In this document: positions 62,963 through 64,000 of the stretch, in pieces
How the letters are laid out: every line of letters starts with the position of its first letter
Position numbering within the stretch: the stretch's first letter is position 1
NCBI RefSeq assembly: GCF_000282035.1
Contig: NZ_AKKA01000078.1
Coordinates: 44,829 to 108,828 of the forward strand
Length of the DNA stretch: 64,000 nucleotides
Origin: Rhizobium sp. CF122
GTDB taxonomy: Bacteria; Pseudomonadota; Alphaproteobacteria; Rhizobiales; Rhizobiaceae
Reading direction: 5' to 3'
Notes under the pieces: model-generated
Database searches by the model: none
The model's input: only the letters and a program-made list of their open reading frames with translations
Told to the model about the DNA's origin: nothing
Made by a program: the position numbers and the translations under genes

Positions 62963-64000
62963 TCAGGTGGCAGCGACGGCTTGTGCGGAGAGGCCCCGGC
63001 GGTCGAGCTGCCTGACCGACAGGTGCATCCAGACCAGCGAGATGACGACGATCGCGAAGAGCAGCATGAAACAGCTCGACCACAGGCCGGTCATGTCCTT
63101 CAGGAGGCCAAAGGCGATCGGCAGGATGAAGCCGCCAAGGCCGCCCATCATGCCGACGATGCCGCCGACCGCGCCGACGCTTTCGGGGTAGTAGGCGGGG
63201 ATGTGCTTGTAGACGGCAGCCTTGCCAAGGCTCATGACGAAGCCGAGGGCAAAGATGACGACGATGAAGACGACAGGCGTGATCCCGAGTGCGGAGCCGG
63301 TGCCGGCGGCCGGGAGCGAAAGGATCAGGGTTGCCACAGCCGACACGGCAAACATGACGTACATGACGCTGCGAGCGCCCTTCTTGTCGGAGAGAACGCC
63401 GCCGAAGGCGCGGAAAATGCTGCCCGGAATGGAATAGGCGGCTGCGACCATGCCGGCGACGCCCAGATTGAAGCCGTAGACACCAACCAGATAGCGGGGC
63501 AGCCACAGCGACAGGGCAACGAAGCCGCCGAAGGCGAAGAAGTAATAAAGCGAGAAGCGCCAGACCTGGGCATTCTTCAGCGGTGCGAACTCCTGCAGGA
63601 GGCTCTTGGAGGCGACGCCGCGCTCGCGGCGGAGGCGGAAGGCCGGATCATCCGTCGTGGTGAACCAGAAGACGATCGCCATCAGCGCCAGGCCGATGGC
63701 CCAGATCTGGGCAACAGCCTGCCAACCCCATGCAATCAGGATGAACGGGGCGGCGAACTTGGTCACAGCAGCGCCGACATTGCCGGCGCCGAAGATGCCA
63801 AGTGCTGTTCCCTGCTTTGCCGCCGGAAAGAATGGCGAAACGTAGGCGACGCCGACCGCGAAGGAACCGCCGGCAAGCCCGACGCCGAGGCCGGCAATCA
63901 GCATCTGCGTATAGGTGTGGGCATAGGAGAGGAGGAAGGTCGCCACGGCGGCGGCCAGCATGGTGAGCGTGTAGACGAGGCGGCCGCCGTAACGGCCGGG
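62963..64000 (-). CDS. MFS nitrate/nitrite transporter NarK/NasA-type (5' end outside window)
   Basis: The C-terminal 345 residues are visible; the frame remains open to the right edge (YGGRLVYTLTM is read there), so the start is outside. It has about 10 membrane segments, with the family signatures GLGVGLAGGSFAVGVAYV and AAAYSIPGSIFRAFGGVLSDKKG. It belongs to the nitrate/nitrite porter group of the major facilitator superfamily and brings nitrate in for NasA. It is the first visible gene of the operon; regulatory sites lie outside. Confidence 0.9.
   Translation of the reverse strand, partial: PGRYGGRLVYTLTMLAAAVATFLLSYAHTYTQMLIAGLGVGLAGGSFAVGVAYVSPFFPAAKQGTALGIFGAGNVGAAVTKFAAPFILIAWGWQAVAQIWAIGLALMAIVFWFTTTDDPAFRLRRERGVASKSLLQEFAPLKNAQVWRFSLYYFFAFGGFVALSLWLPRYLVGVYGFNLGVAGMVAAAYSIPGSIFRAFGGVLSDKKGARSVMYVMFAVSAVATLILSLPAAGTGSALGITPVVFIVVIFALGFVMSLGKAAVYKHIPAYYPESVGAVGGIVGMMGGLGGFILPIAFGLLKDMTGLWSSCFMLLFAIVVISLVWMHLSVRQLDRRGLSAQAVAAT

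Noticed and set aside
59884..63015. Plus-strand open frame of over 1000 codons opposite nasA-nirD-nirB
   Set aside because: It spans several well-supported genes on the other strand and has no family pattern.

Overview
The window looks like chromosomal DNA of a Rhizobiaceae alphaproteobacterium (Rhizobium, Agrobacterium, Ensifer or Shinella type). It is GC-rich, with long antisense shadow frames. It carries homospermidine synthase, Omp10, CpdR, a two-domain-extended MltB, a DUF882 protein, the fused assimilatory nitrate reductase and an mmgR-type sRNA, a combination typical of that family. The genus cannot be fixed from the sequence alone. I saw no insertion sequences, integrases, phage genes, CRISPR arrays or toxin-antitoxin pairs; this is core-like genome with unusual details in regulatory RNAs, small proteins and degenerate enzymes.

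Layout. 1-5.9 kb: a TctDE two-component system (minus), a divergent orphan periplasmic binding protein, and the tctCBA tripartite tricarboxylate transporter. 6-10.7 kb: a TerC-superfamily DUF475 membrane protein with a long leader, several small ORFs, a membrane-anchored nuclease-like protein lacking its catalytic residues, and two small exported proteins. 10.7-13.4 kb: tRNA-Val(GAC), cpdR, an N-formylglutamate amidohydrolase-like gene, an mmgR (alpha-r8) sRNA and hisN. 13.4-20.4 kb: an alpha/beta hydrolase, a Tat-exported Hint-domain protein, a candidate antisense-strand sRNA, a small heat-shock gene with RpoH promoter and ROSE-like thermometer, a BASS-type transporter with divergent LysR regulator, a GNAT acetyltransferase, a 42-residue membrane peptide and ltaE. 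20.6-27.4 kb: gltB, a 56-residue membrane ORF and gltD (GOGAT).

27.4-36 kb: a nucleotidyltransferase-like gene, a DUF459 SGNH-fold protein and MltB lytic transglycosylase pair, galU, a large outer-membrane barrel protein, kdsD (LPS Kdo pathway) and an NfeD/SPFH pair. 36-38 kb: a preQ1-I riboswitch followed by overlapping queC-queD-queE. 38-49.6 kb: hemH, a secreted 5'-nucleotidase with a C-terminal LysM, Omp10, hss, a DUF3445/DUF4440/YciI group, a PAS-GGDEF cyclase with intact I-site, pabB plus a pabC-like lyase, and pepF. 49.8-53.4 kb: an orphan NtrC-type regulator and a DUF882 cell-wall protein. 53.6-64 kb: a LysR gene and an HPP-CBS membrane protein that converge on the assimilatory nitrate operon (minus: MFS nitrate transporter, nirB, nirD, nasA, cysG and a small membrane protein).

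Functional links. Nitrogen assimilation is the strongest theme: nitrate uptake, reduction to ammonium, siroheme supply, then GOGAT, plus an mmgR-type sRNA of a family tied to nitrogen status. HPP proteins are known nitrite transporters elsewhere, so the convergent HPP-CBS gene plausibly belongs to the nitrate module. Envelope biogenesis (galU, kdsD, MltB, DUF459, DUF882, barrel protein, Omp10) is the second theme. I found no clear, wholly new multi-gene system; the best leads are listed in the findings.
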